Source: Verrucomicrobiota bacterium (lineage in GTDB: Bacteria; Verrucomicrobiota; Verrucomicrobiia; Limisphaerales; UBA8199). Taken from it: 43,665 nucleotides of DNA. Position numbers and translations under genes: made by a program. Below, in pieces: positions 31,260 to 41,236 of the stretch. The DNA lies in NCBI GenBank assembly GCA_029974925.1, contig JARKQH010000107.1, forward strand, positions 1-43,665, written 5' to 3'. Within the stretch, counting starts at the first letter, position 1. The number at the start of each line of letters is the position of its first letter. The notes beneath the pieces were generated by a model. It saw only the letters and a program-made list of their open reading frames with translations. It did no database searches and had not been told where the DNA came from.

Positions 31260-31361
31260 CTGCGGACGCCGGAAGGGCTTGCTTGCGCCTGCCGGGGGTT
31301 TGGGCTTTCGAATCGCCCGCCGGAACCGGCTGTCTCGAGCCCGCGGCCTCCCGCTGCCGCC

Positions 31362-32318
31362 TTACTCTGGAGGCGGCAAGGAGGTGTCTGCGTCGTCCAG
31401 GCCGTCGTGCCAACTCAGCGGCGCCAGCGACAGGCCGCCACGCTCCCAGCCGGCGTGGCTGATGTACCATTGGCCGTCCACATCCCGCACCACCTCGGAG
31501 GCGTGGGCGTGGATGGTGCCGACCTGGTTCTGGATTTCCCAGTGAAAGGGGTCCTGGCTCAGAAACACGTTGATCGTCCCCCCATCACATGCGAACAAAT
31601 AATAGGAAGCGCCCCGCCTTAAAACAAACGGCGACTCGGTCGGCCCGCCGAAGGTCCCCGTTCGGGGATGGGTGAACACGACGCGCCGGTTGCCCCATCT
31701 GAGCAGGTCCCGGCTCGTCACCGCCGCCACCACATGGTTGCCGCCCTCCGGCTTCGAGGTGGCGGTGTAATACAAAATCCATTCCCCGCCGGCGGACAGC
31801 ACCATCGGGTCCCGCGCATCAAAACCATCCGTCAACAACGGATTCGCCGGGCTCCGTTCCCATTCCCACAGGTCTTTCGAGGTCAGCAAATGAATCTTGT
31901 ATTGGTGCCCCTGGCTGTTGCCGACGCACACAAACATGTAGTAGAGACCGTTGTGCCGGATCACATGCGGCGCCCAGAACAGCCATTCCCCGTGCTTCGC
32001 CCAGTCCGCCATGACCGCAAAACGCTCCTTGCGCCACGGCGCCTGGGTCAACCGCTGCGCCGTGGCGTGCAGCAGATTCTTGCCGGGGTCCCGAAAAAAA
32101 TCCACCGGGAGGATGTGGGTGATGCCGAACACGTGCCAGGTGCCGTCCGGGCCACGAACAAAAGTGTGGTCGTTGATGCACCACGGATCGCGTTCGCCGG
32201 CTTGGGGGTCGAAAATTTCGATGAACTTGCCCGCTTCAACCAGCACCCGGTTGGTGGCGGCCGGGCTGCCGCAGGCCATTCCCCCCGCCAGGAGCGCCAT
32301 CCAGAGAACGGTCCTCAT
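31362..32318 (-). CDS. Secreted glycoside hydrolase-like protein, five-bladed beta-propeller (GH43/GH32/GH130-like)
   Basis: MRTVLWMALLAGGMACGSPAA signal; RDPWCINDHTFVRGPDGTWHVFGIT, FWAPHVIRHNGLYYMFVCVG, DARDPMVLSAGGEWILYYTATS, GGPTESPFVLRRGASYYLF. Confidence 0.75.
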   Translation of the reverse strand: MRTVLWMALLAGGMACGSPAATNRVLVEAGKFIEIFDPQAGERDPWCINDHTFVRGPDGTWHVFGITHILPVDFFRDPGKNLLHATAQRLTQAPWRKERFAVMADWAKHGEWLFWAPHVIRHNGLYYMFVCVGNSQGHQYKIHLLTSKDLWEWERSPANPLLTDGFDARDPMVLSAGGEWILYYTATSKPEGGNHVVAAVTSRDLLRWGNRRVVFTHPRTGTFGGPTESPFVLRRGASYYLFACDGGTINVFLSQDPFHWEIQNQVGTIHAHASEVVRDVDGQWYISHAGWERGGLSLAPLSWHDGLDDADTSLPPPE

Positions 32319-32337
32319 TTTCCGCCTCCTCCCCGCC

Positions 32338-33777
32338 TCAACGCAACGAGTCAAACCAGCTCAGGATGAGCGGCACGCCGGAAAACAGGCAGGTGCCATG
32401 CGTCCCCCCCGGATTCGGGTCCACCAGTTGCACCCGGTTGGTATCCGCGCCGGCCGCGACAAAGCTCGCATAGGCGATGGCCGAATTGGCAAACGGGACC
32501 ACATCATCCGCCGCGCAGTGGAACAGGCGGGTGGGCGAAACCGGGGCCCAGCCGAGCAAGTCGTTCTCCCGCAATACCAGGCGGAAGGGATGATTCGGAT
32601 CGTTCTTGAACGCCTCGAGAAAGGCCGGCTTGAGAATCTCACTCGGAATGCCCGAGGGCGGCATCGCGGCGTCAATCTGGTCGCCGGTATGTTCGCCATC
32701 GAACAGGGGAGGGAGCGTGTGGGCGTAAGGCTCGACCAGAACCTCGGCGGGATCCTCAAACAGGTGATAAATGCTGTTGTAGGTGAACAGGACGTAGGGA
32801 AGATAGTTCGGCGACGGATAAGCCTGGGGCGCCACCATGATGGTGGCCATGGTCCCGGACAGATCATACGGGCCATCCGAGGGGGCCGAGGCGGTAATGG
32901 GAAACTCGGCCGCATGTTTCCGTTCGATTTCCTGTTGCGCGGCCAGCGTCACATATCCCCCCTGCGAATAGCCAAACAGGAAGAGCTTCCCGCTCAAGCC
33001 CTGCGGCACCGCTTGCTGGATCGCCGGCACGCCCGCCACGCTCGCCCGCGCCGCCCGCAACATGTCCACCACCGCCGTCGCGCTCGAGCGCCGGTGCACG
33101 TAGGGATGCACGTTCGTCGAACCCTCGCCCAGCCCCAGGTAATCCGGCATCGCCACCACGTAGCCGTGACACGCCGCAATCAAACCCACCGCCCGCTCGG
33201 GCACGCCCACATACGACGGCGCGTCAATGCGCCGATGGACCGTTCCATGCTGGTAACTGAACAAATCCGCCGGCGTTGGAATGCCCACCGGGACGAAGAG
33301 CGCCCCCGACGCCAGCGTCGGCCCCAGCAACCCGTCCACCGTTTCGTAATCTATCCGGTAAACATTCACGCCGTACGAGGCGGTAAAAGGGATATCAATC
33401 CCATACTGCAGCTCCGCCACCTGAATCAACGAATTCATTGTCGCCTGCGACGCGCTTTCCTGGAACGTCACCCCCGCCACCCGTCCCCGCTCAATCACCG
33501 CCAGCCGGTAAAACCGCGCGGCCTCCGTTCCAAGCGGGTCGGCAAAAGTCGTCCCGCCAATGGGCCAGTCATCCCACGGCAACAAAGGCGTCCAGCGCCC
33601 TCCCGCCAAGGCGGGCCGGTATTGGACGGTATAAACCTTGCCCGCCCCCTGGCTGGGCCACGTCAATCGCACCTGGTCGTTCTCCGGTTGGATGCTCAAA
33701 TTAAAGCCCCGGCAGGGCGCCTCAGACAGAACCCCGAACATCCACGCGACACTCAGGAAGTAAACTAACCGTTTCAT
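32338..33777 (-). CDS. Secreted alpha/beta hydrolase, secretory-lipase-like, with N-terminal RFYRL module
   Basis: Signal peptide MKRLVYFLSVAWMFGVLSEAPCRG; VAMPDYLGLGEG, LFGYSQGGYVTLAAQQEIERK (nucleophile elbow GYSQGG), CAADDVVPFANSAIAY, and NPGGTHGTC with the likely catalytic His. Confidence 0.85.
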   Translation of the reverse strand: MKRLVYFLSVAWMFGVLSEAPCRGFNLSIQPENDQVRLTWPSQGAGKVYTVQYRPALAGGRWTPLLPWDDWPIGGTTFADPLGTEAARFYRLAVIERGRVAGVTFQESASQATMNSLIQVAELQYGIDIPFTASYGVNVYRIDYETVDGLLGPTLASGALFVPVGIPTPADLFSYQHGTVHRRIDAPSYVGVPERAVGLIAACHGYVVAMPDYLGLGEGSTNVHPYVHRRSSATAVVDMLRAARASVAGVPAIQQAVPQGLSGKLFLFGYSQGGYVTLAAQQEIERKHAAEFPITASAPSDGPYDLSGTMATIMVAPQAYPSPNYLPYVLFTYNSIYHLFEDPAEVLVEPYAHTLPPLFDGEHTGDQIDAAMPPSGIPSEILKPAFLEAFKNDPNHPFRLVLRENDLLGWAPVSPTRLFHCAADDVVPFANSAIAYASFVAAGADTNRVQLVDPNPGGTHGTCLFSGVPLILSWFDSLR

Positions 33778-34063
33778 GGGAATGACCTTTCTGGAATTAC
33801 GCGCCCGCCGCTCTCCCAGGCGGCCGGCCTGCTCCGGCCGCGCCGCAATTGAAGTTGGCCCGGGCTCATAATGTTCCCATCCTCCCCTCGCATGGCGGGC
33901 CTGTCAAGAAGCCGCGCCATCCTTCTGGTTCGCGCCCTCCCCACCCGCCCCGGCGGTTCCCGCGCGCGGGGGCCCCGTTTCAGGCCGCCCGGGGCGGAAA
34001 GCGGAAGGAGGCGACAGTGGTTTTGCATTGACAAAGTGGCCTTTTTTTGCCATCAGGGCGGGG

Positions 34064-34663
34064 ATGCGGATCGCCGTAACTCAAATGAGCAACGAGGTGC
34101 TGTTGCGCCAGTTGCTGGACGCCATTCCCGCATTCGTGTTCCTGGTGGACCAGGACGTCACGATCCTCGACTATAACGCCGCGGCGGCGGAATTGCTCGG
34201 ACCGGACCCCCAGAAGGCCTTGCGGCAGCGGAGCGGGGAGGCAATCCGTTGCGCTCGCGCCAAGGACTCGCCAGAGGGATGCGGCCGCGGCGGTTTTTGC
34301 CGCCACTGCGGACTGCGGTCGGCGGTAAATGAAGCCTTCGCGGGCCACCGGGTGGTGCGCCGGCGAGTGCGCATGGAATTGATGGAAGCCGGCGAGTCGC
34401 GGGAGGTCTGTTTTCTCTTAACCGCGTCGCCGTTTTCGTACCAGAACCATGAGCGGGTGGTGCTGGTGCTGGAGAACCTGAGCGAGGTGGTCCAGTTGGA
34501 GCGCATCATCCCCATTTGTGTTCGCTGCCATAAAATGCGCGACGACAAGCAATTCTGGTCCAATGTGGACGAATACCTGCGCCGGCACATAGACCTGACC
34601 TTCACGCACAGCCTGTGCCCGGACTGTGTGCGCATCGAGAAAGCGAAGCTCGAACAAACCTAG
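34064..34663 (+). CDS. PAS-domain protein with two cysteine-rich motifs
   Basis: LLDAIPAFVFLVDQDVTILDYNAAAAELLG; CARAKDSPEGCGRGGFCRHCGLRSAV; C-terminal IPICVRCHKMRDDKQFWSNVDEYLRRHIDLTFTHSLCPDCVRI. Start ATG 34064 or 34085. Confidence 0.8.
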   Translation: MRIAVTQMSNEVLLRQLLDAIPAFVFLVDQDVTILDYNAAAAELLGPDPQKALRQRSGEAIRCARAKDSPEGCGRGGFCRHCGLRSAVNEAFAGHRVVRRRVRMELMEAGESREVCFLLTASPFSYQNHERVVLVLENLSEVVQLERIIPICVRCHKMRDDKQFWSNVDEYLRRHIDLTFTHSLCPDCVRIEKAKLEQT

Positions 34664-34690
34664 AACCCGATTCCCAGCCGGGGGGGCGAA

Positions 34691-37600
34691 ATGGACCGCA
34701 CCGCAGTAACAAGAAACACCCGGCGCGCAGGGTTGGTGGTTGCGTGGGGGCTCTTGGGGTTATTGGTCCAGTGGAATCCCGCCTGCGCCCAGATCGGCCC
34801 TTCTTCAACTGAAAGCGCGGCAACCGGCGCCGCGGCGGTGTCGCCGTCCGGAGGCACCTATCCACAGGACCCACTCGGACTGTGGCGCGAAGCCAGCCCC
34901 GCCGCCTTCCCGGCCGGCGCCAAGGTCTGGATCGAGCCGCAGCCGTTTCGCGCCTTTCGCCTTGACCGCAGCCGCATGGAGGCCCTGCTGGCCCAAGCCC
35001 CGCGCGAATCGGCACAATCCGTGACGGACTCGACAAGCCTGGTCACTCTGCCCCTGCCGGAGGGCGGTTTCGCCCACTTTCGTTTTGTGGCGGTGGCGGT
35101 GATGGCGCCGGAGCTTGCGGCCAAATTCCCCGAGATCCGGACCTTCGTGGGCCGGGGAATTGAGGATCCGAGCGCCACGGCGCGATTCGACCTCACCCCG
35201 GCGGGTTTTCATGCCCAGGTCCTCCGGCGCGACGGGGCGGCTTATATTGACCCCCTGTTCCAAGGCGACTGCGAGTGGCACGCCGTTTATTTGCGGAAGG
35301 AATCCCCGCAGACCGCCGGCGAGTTTCGCTGCTCAACAGGGGCCGGTTCGGAGGAATCCGCGGCCTTCGGGCCGGATGCCATTCCCGCAGCCGTCCCCAG
35401 GCCGACGCCGCCGCAAGCGCCTTTCGGCACGAACTTGAGAGTGTATCGCCTCGCCTGCGCCGCCATGGGCGAATACACGCAATTTCATGGCGGCAGCGTG
35501 GCCAACGGCATGGCCGCCATCGTAACCGCCATCCACCGTGTCAACGCGGTTTATGAGACCGACCTGGCCATTCGCCTCCAGCTCGTCGCCAACAACGATC
35601 TGGTGGTCTATACCAACGCCGCCACCGATCCGTACACCAGCACCGACCTGCAGGTCCTCCTCAACCAGAACCAGGCGAATCTGGACAGCGTCATCGGCAG
35701 CCCCAACTACGACATCGGCCATCTTTTCGGAACCCGGTCCGACGGCCGAGCCTATATCGGGGTGGTTTGTCTGGCGGGTCTCAAGGCCGGGGGCTACACG
35801 GGCAGCGCGGCGCCGGTGGGCGACCCCTTTTTTATTGACTACGTCGCCCACGAGATCGGTCATCAATTCGGGGCCAGCCACACCTTCAACGGCACCAACA
35901 ACGCCTGCGGCGGCTGGCCTCCCAATCGCAATTCCGCCACGGCATACGAACCCGGCAGCGGCTCCACCGTGATGAGCTATGCCGGCATCTGCGGGCCCGA
36001 CAACTTACAACCCAACAGCGATCCCTATTTCCATTCCGCCAGCATCGAGGAAATCCTCGCCTTCGTCACCTCGGGCGTCGGCAGCTCCTGCCCACTGCTG
36101 CTGCCGACTTCCAACTCCCTGCCGGTCGTCACGGCTCCCGCCACCGTCGTCATCCCGCGGGACACCCCTTTCCGCCTGACGGCAGCCGCCTCCGACCCCG
36201 ACGGCGACCCGCTGAGTTACTGCTGGGAACAACGCGATCTGGGGCCGCCGGTCCCGCTCGGGGCGCCCGACAATGGCGCCAGCCCCCTGTTTCGGTCTTT
36301 TCCTCCGACACCGCTCGGCATCCGCACCTTTCCGCAACTCACCGGCCTGGTGGCCGGCGTTGCGGTCAGAGGCGAGGGGCTGCCCACGACAAACCGGACC
36401 CTGCATTTCCGGGTGACCGTCCGCGACCACTGCCCCGCCGGCGGTGGCATGGCCGCCGCGGACACCGCCGTCGAGGTCGCCAGCAACGCCGGGCCTTTCC
36501 GGATTACCGCCCCCAATACCCCCGTTACCTGGTCCAATATCCACACCGTCACCTGGGAGGTCGCCGGCACCACCAACCCCCCGGTTTCCGCCGCCGCCGT
36601 CAACATCCTGCTCTCCACCAACGGCGGTCTGACGTTCCCGATTGTCCTGGCTGCCAATACCCCCAACGACGGAGCCGAGACAGTGCAGTTCCCCCGGCTC
36701 GACACCTCCACCGCCCGCCTCCAGATCGAGGCGGTTGACCAGGTCTTTTTCGACATCTCCGACACGGATTTCTCCCTGGTCTCGTTCGTTCCCGCGCCCC
36801 GGATCGAGCTGGGGTCCATCGCGTTGCTTCGTGAAAACTGCGGGCCGCCCAACCACCGCCTCGACACCGGCGAAAGTGTTACGATGGAATTTGCGTTGAA
36901 AAACCTCGGAACGGCGCCCACCACAAACCTGGTTGCAACCTTGCTGGCCACCAACGGCGTGTTGCGGCCCAGTGCCCCGCAGCTCTTTGGCGCGCTCCCG
37001 CCCGATGGACCGGCGGTTGCCCGCCCGTTTGCCTTCGTGGTGGGCGCGCCGTGCGGCAGCAGCCTGGGCGCGGTTTTGGAGCTGCGCGACGGGGACGCCT
37101 TGCTGGGTACGGTTGAAAGCGCTTTGCCGGTTGGCACGAATGCTTATGCAACCTTCGTTTTCACCAATCCCGCCAGCATTGCCATCCTCGACAACGAGCC
37201 GGCAGACCCCTACCCCTCCGCGATTACCGTCTCGAACCTCGCCGGCCGTCTGGCCAAAGTCACCGTCACCCTGACCGACTTCTCCCACCCTTATCCCGAC
37301 GATGTGGACATCCTGCTCGTTGGCCCGCAAGGACAGAACGTCATGCTGATGTCCGACGCGGGGGGAGACTTTATCGTGAAGGGCCTGAACCTGACTTTTG
37401 ACGACGAGGCGCCCTCGCCCCCGCCTGACAACCTCGTTCTGAGCTCCGGAACCTGGCAGCCGTCCAACTTTGGTTACGCCCCTGACGAACTGGCGCCCCC
37501 GGCGCCCGCCGCCCCCCATGGCCAATCCCTCAGCGTGTTCAACGGCACGGACCCCAACGGGGTGTGGTCGCTGTTCGTCCAGGACGACGACCAGCAACTG

Positions 37601-38842
37601 TCCGGCGGGCTCGCGGCGGGCTGGGCGCTGCACCTCACGACGGCCACACCGGCCTGCTGCGAGGGGCCGGTGACCGCCGACCTCGAGTTGGCTGCCTCCC
37701 TCGTGTCAACCCAGCTCCAGGTCGGCTCCGAAATCACGCTGGCCCTCCGGGTTACCAACCACGGGCCGGCCGAGGCGTTCGCCGTGACCGTCACCAACCT
37801 CCTGCCGGCGGGCCTCGCCCTGCTGTCCGCCAACGCGACACAAGGCACCTGGGCTTTGCGGGACGCCCGCGTCATCTTCGCGCTGGGTGACCTGGCCCCC
37901 GGGGCCGCGTGCGAACTCACCCTCAATGCTCTGGTCCAAAATCCTGGCGCGCTGTGGAACGTGGCGGAGGCAGCCGCCAGCACGACCGACCCGTTGGCGG
38001 CCAACAACGCGGCAACGACGGTCATCGTGGCAAACGTACCGCCCGCGATTTCGCCCGTCGCCGACCTCGAAACGCCGGAGGACACCCCGCTCCAGATTGC
38101 GCTGACCGTGAGCGACCCTGACACGCCCTTGGAGGGGCTGTCGCTTTCGGGTTTCTCAGCCGATACCAATCTTGTGCCGGACGCTCAGTTTTGGTTCGAC
38201 GGGGCGGGCGCCGACCGCACGCTCATGCTCCTGCCCGCGACCAATCAGTCTGGCTCGACCCTGATCACGGTGGTTGTCAGTGATGGCCTCGCTTCAAACT
38301 CCGTTTCCTTCACCCTGACGGTTCTGCCGGTGAATGACCCGCCCGAGCTGGCCCCCATCCCGGATCAGCTCCTGGTCGAGGGCCAGACGCTGGTCTGGAC
38401 CAATCTGGCCTTTGACCCCGATCCGCCCCCCAACCTTCTCTCGTTCCGCCTGGAAACCAACGGCCCGCCGGCGATGCAGCTTGATCCGCTTACGGGCGTG
38501 CTCACCTGGACGCCGGGCGAGGCGGACTGCCCCTCCACCAACGCCATAACGGTTGTGGTTGACGACGATGGCGAACCGCCTTTGAGCGCCAGCCAGTCTT
38601 TCGTCCTGACCGTGCTGCCCCGCCTCGTCTTCCGGTCCGTCGCCTCGTCGAATGGCACGCTGGTCCTCCGCTGGCGGACCATTCCAGGAAGAACCTATCG
38701 CCTCCAGTACCAGGACACGCTGGGGGCGTCCAACTGGACCGACCTGGCTCCAGACCGCACCGCCGAGGGCCTCGAACTCGAGGCCGCCGATTCGGTCCAG
38801 CCCGAGGCGCAGCGGTTCTACCGGGTTCAATTGCTGCCGTGA
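34691..38842 (+). CDS. Secreted multidomain reprolysin-like zinc metalloprotease (M12B-like, P domain, DUF11-like, Ig/cadherin-like repeats)
   Basis: HEIGHQFGASHTFNG (HExxHxxGxxH); proprotein-convertase P-like domain (VTLTDFSHPYPDDVDILLVGPQGQNVMLMSDAGG...NGVWSLFVQDD); ADLELAASLVSTQLQVGSEITLALRVTNHGPAEAFAVTVTNLLPAGL (DUF11); C-terminal YRLQYQDTLGASNWTDL...RFYRVQLLP. Confidence 0.92.
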   Translation: MDRTAVTRNTRRAGLVVAWGLLGLLVQWNPACAQIGPSSTESAATGAAAVSPSGGTYPQDPLGLWREASPAAFPAGAKVWIEPQPFRAFRLDRSRMEALLAQAPRESAQSVTDSTSLVTLPLPEGGFAHFRFVAVAVMAPELAAKFPEIRTFVGRGIEDPSATARFDLTPAGFHAQVLRRDGAAYIDPLFQGDCEWHAVYLRKESPQTAGEFRCSTGAGSEESAAFGPDAIPAAVPRPTPPQAPFGTNLRVYRLACAAMGEYTQFHGGSVANGMAAIVTAIHRVNAVYETDLAIRLQLVANNDLVVYTNAATDPYTSTDLQVLLNQNQANLDSVIGSPNYDIGHLFGTRSDGRAYIGVVCLAGLKAGGYTGSAAPVGDPFFIDYVAHEIGHQFGASHTFNGTNNACGGWPPNRNSATAYEPGSGSTVMSYAGICGPDNLQPNSDPYFHSASIEEILAFVTSGVGSSCPLLLPTSNSLPVVTAPATVVIPRDTPFRLTAAASDPDGDPLSYCWEQRDLGPPVPLGAPDNGASPLFRSFPPTPLGIRTFPQLTGLVAGVAVRGEGLPTTNRTLHFRVTVRDHCPAGGGMAAADTAVEVASNAGPFRITAPNTPVTWSNIHTVTWEVAGTTNPPVSAAAVNILLSTNGGLTFPIVLAANTPNDGAETVQFPRLDTSTARLQIEAVDQVFFDISDTDFSLVSFVPAPRIELGSIALLRENCGPPNHRLDTGESVTMEFALKNLGTAPTTNLVATLLATNGVLRPSAPQLFGALPPDGPAVARPFAFVVGAPCGSSLGAVLELRDGDALLGTVESALPVGTNAYATFVFTNPASIAILDNEPADPYPSAITVSNLAGRLAKVTVTLTDFSHPYPDDVDILLVGPQGQNVMLMSDAGGDFIVKGLNLTFDDEAPSPPPDNLVLSSGTWQPSNFGYAPDELAPPAPAAPHGQSLSVFNGTDPNGVWSLFVQDDDQQLSGGLAAGWALHLTTATPACCEGPVTADLELAASLVSTQLQVGSEITLALRVTNHGPAEAFAVTVTNLLPAGLALLSANATQGTWALRDARVIFALGDLAPGAACELTLNALVQNPGALWNVAEAAASTTDPLAANNAATTVIVANVPPAISPVADLETPEDTPLQIALTVSDPDTPLEGLSLSGFSADTNLVPDAQFWFDGAGADRTLMLLPATNQSGSTLITVVVSDGLASNSVSFTLTVLPVNDPPELAPIPDQLLVEGQTLVWTNLAFDPDPPPNLLSFRLETNGPPAMQLDPLTGVLTWTPGEADCPSTNAITVVVDDDGEPPLSASQSFVLTVLPRLVFRSVASSNGTLVLRWRTIPGRTYRLQYQDTLGASNWTDLAPDRTAEGLELEAADSVQPEAQRFYRVQLLP

Positions 38843-38886
38843 AACGGCGAAAGCTCCCGGGCTGACGGATGCCCCTCCCGCCCGGA

Positions 38887-40065
38887 TCAGGCGCGGAGAA
38901 CGGTGGCGCCGGCTGCGGGCCGCGAGACGAACAGCGAGGGCTTGATCCCGGTGCGCTTTTCGTAATCGGCCGCGATGCGATCCGCGATGGCCTGCACCGA
39001 CTCGGCCCGGACCAGGGCGACGGTGCATCCGCCAAACCCGCCGCCGGTCATGCGGCAGCCGTACACCCCGCCGGCGGGGCCGATGCCGCGGGCGATTTCA
39101 ACCACCGCATCCAGTTCGGGGCAACTGACTTCGTAATCGTCGCGCAGCGAGGCGTGACTGGCATACATCAGCTCGCCCACCTTCGCCCAATTCGAGGCCC
39201 GCACGGCTTTGGCGGCCTGCAGCGTCCGCTCGATTTCCCCGATCACGTGCCGGGCGCGGCGGAAGGCAACCGGGTCGGTTTTCCCGGCGGCCGCCTCGAG
39301 TTGGGCCGCCGTCGCATCGCGCAGGGAGGCGACGCCCAGTGACTTCGCGGCGGCTTCGCACTGGGCGCGGCGTTTGGCGTATTCGCCGCCGGTCAGCTCG
39401 TGCTTTACGTTGGTGTTGGTAATCAGCAGCTCGACCGCCCCGTCGGTCATCGGCACCAGCTCCGTCTGCCGCGACCGGCAGTCCAGCAGCAACAGGTGGT
39501 CCGGCCGGCCCATGACAGAAATAAACTGGTCCATGATCCCGCAAGGCATGCCGGCGTACTCATGTTCGGCCTTCTGACACAGCAGCGCTTTTTCGACCGG
39601 ATCCAGTTTATGACCGGTGATGGTTTCCAGGAGGGTGGCGGTGGAAACCTCGAGCGCGGCGCTGCTGGACAGACCGCCCCCCAGGGGAACGGTCGAGTGG
39701 ATGAGCGCATCAAAGCCGGGCACTTTGACGCCCCGGGCGGCAAAACCCGCCAGGACGCCCAGCGGGTAATTGTACCAGGTCCCCTTGGGCGCCGGCTTCA
39801 AGGGCTGGGCCAGGTCAATGGACGCCGGGCCGTTGCCGACGGTCGAGCGCAGTTGGACCCGGGCTGGCGCCTCGCCGGCCGGAGCGGCCGCAATCACCGT
39901 GTAACGGTCAATAGCCATCGGGAAGACGAAGCCGTCGTTGTAATCGGTATGCTCGCCGATGACATTCACGCGGCCCGGGGCGGCGGCGATCCAGCGGGGC
40001 GGGCGTCCGTAAGTCTGGGTGAATCGTTCGGCAACCAGGTTGCCCAGTTCGTTCAAGGTCATCAT
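38887..40065 (-). CDS. galK: Galactokinase
   Basis: AAPGRVNVIGEHTDYNDGFVFPMAIDR, PLGGGLSSSAALEVSTATLLE, YGCRMTGGGFGGCTVALV. Confidence 0.96.
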   Translation of the reverse strand: MMTLNELGNLVAERFTQTYGRPPRWIAAAPGRVNVIGEHTDYNDGFVFPMAIDRYTVIAAAPAGEAPARVQLRSTVGNGPASIDLAQPLKPAPKGTWYNYPLGVLAGFAARGVKVPGFDALIHSTVPLGGGLSSSAALEVSTATLLETITGHKLDPVEKALLCQKAEHEYAGMPCGIMDQFISVMGRPDHLLLLDCRSRQTELVPMTDGAVELLITNTNVKHELTGGEYAKRRAQCEAAAKSLGVASLRDATAAQLEAAAGKTDPVAFRRARHVIGEIERTLQAAKAVRASNWAKVGELMYASHASLRDDYEVSCPELDAVVEIARGIGPAGGVYGCRMTGGGFGGCTVALVRAESVQAIADRIAADYEKRTGIKPSLFVSRPAAGATVLRA

Positions 40066-40083
40066 GGCAGTTACTCGTTGGGT

Positions 40084-41130
40084 CTATTCGACGGCAAACC
40101 GATAAATCGCGGTCTGGCGATAAGTCTGGCCCGGACGCAGGATCACCGACGGGAAAGCCGGTTCATTGACCGCGTTGGGAAAATGCTGGGTCTCGAGACA
40201 AAAGGCGCTATGACGGGCGTAGGCAACGCCCCGTTTGCCCACTAGGGACCCGTCCAGGAAGTTCGCCGTGTAGAGCTGGAGGCCGGGCTGCGTGGTTTCC
40301 ACCTCCATCACCCGCCCGCTGCCCGGTTCCGTCACCCGCGCCGCCAGCGCCAACGACCCGCCCCCGCTGTTCAGCACGAAGTTGTTGTCGTAGCCGATGG
40401 GATCGCCCCGCAATTGGGAGAAGCGGGCGCCGATTGGGGTCGGGCGGGTAAAATCCAGCGGCGTGCCCTTCACCGCCTTGATCTCGCCGGTGGGAATGAG
40501 GTCGGCATTCGACGGCGTGAAATGGTCTGCGGCAATCATGAGCACGTGGTCCAGCACGTGGCCCTGGCCTTCGCCCGCCAGGTTGAAGTAGGAATGATTG
40601 GTGAGGTTCACCGGCGTGGCCTGGTCGGTGGTCGCCGTGTAATCAATCCGCAATTCGTTGGCCGCCGTCAGGGTCATCAGGACGGTGACCTCGAGCCGGC
40701 CGGGATAACCTTCCTCCAGGTCCGGGCTGATGTAGGCAAACCGGACGGCCCCGGCGCCCTGGGGTTCGGCTTCCCAAAGGACCTTGTCGAAGCCGCGCAG
40801 CCCCCCGTGGAGGTGGTTCGGGCCGTTGTTCACAGCCAGGTGATAGGTTTTGCCGTCCAAGGTGAATTTCCCGCCGGCAATGCGGTTGGCCACGCGCCCG
40901 ACCGTGCAGCCAAAGTAGGGGTGTCCCTTGAGGTAGGGTTCAAGCCGGTTGAAGCCCAGAACGATGTCGGCGAACCGCCCCTGGCGGTCCGGCACGTGCA
41001 ACTCGGTGATGATGGTGCCATAATTGGTGATTTTGGCCACCACCCCGTTCGAATTGGTCAGCGTGAACAGTGTCGCCGGCCTGCCGTCGGGCAAAACGCC
41101 AAAACTCGACGTTTCCAGATTCGCTTTCAT
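40084..41130 (-). CDS. galM: Aldose 1-epimerase (galactose mutarotase)
   Basis: FTLTNSNGVVAKITNYGTIITELHVPDRQG, GCTVGRVANRIAGGKFTLDGKTYHL, NLTNHSYFNLAGEG, DNNFVLN. Confidence 0.95.
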   Translation of the reverse strand: MKANLETSSFGVLPDGRPATLFTLTNSNGVVAKITNYGTIITELHVPDRQGRFADIVLGFNRLEPYLKGHPYFGCTVGRVANRIAGGKFTLDGKTYHLAVNNGPNHLHGGLRGFDKVLWEAEPQGAGAVRFAYISPDLEEGYPGRLEVTVLMTLTAANELRIDYTATTDQATPVNLTNHSYFNLAGEGQGHVLDHVLMIAADHFTPSNADLIPTGEIKAVKGTPLDFTRPTPIGARFSQLRGDPIGYDNNFVLNSGGGSLALAARVTEPGSGRVMEVETTQPGLQLYTANFLDGSLVGKRGVAYARHSAFCLETQHFPNAVNEPAFPSVILRPGQTYRQTAIYRFAVE

Positions 41131-41236
41131 CTTGCCAGTTCTTGTCCGGAGACGCGGCGCCGACGCTCGCGGCTTCCCCCCGCTCGAGTGGCGGTTTCCC
41201 GCCCATCCCGAGGCCCACCCCCGGCGCCCGACCGGA

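Noticed and set aside
31951-33768. 605-aa plus-strand ORF
   Set aside because: Opposite the lipase and GH-like genes, Arg/His/Gln-rich shadow ORF.
36005-37633. 542-aa minus-strand ORF
   Set aside because: Opposite the metalloprotease gene; composition and lack of motifs indicate a shadow ORF.
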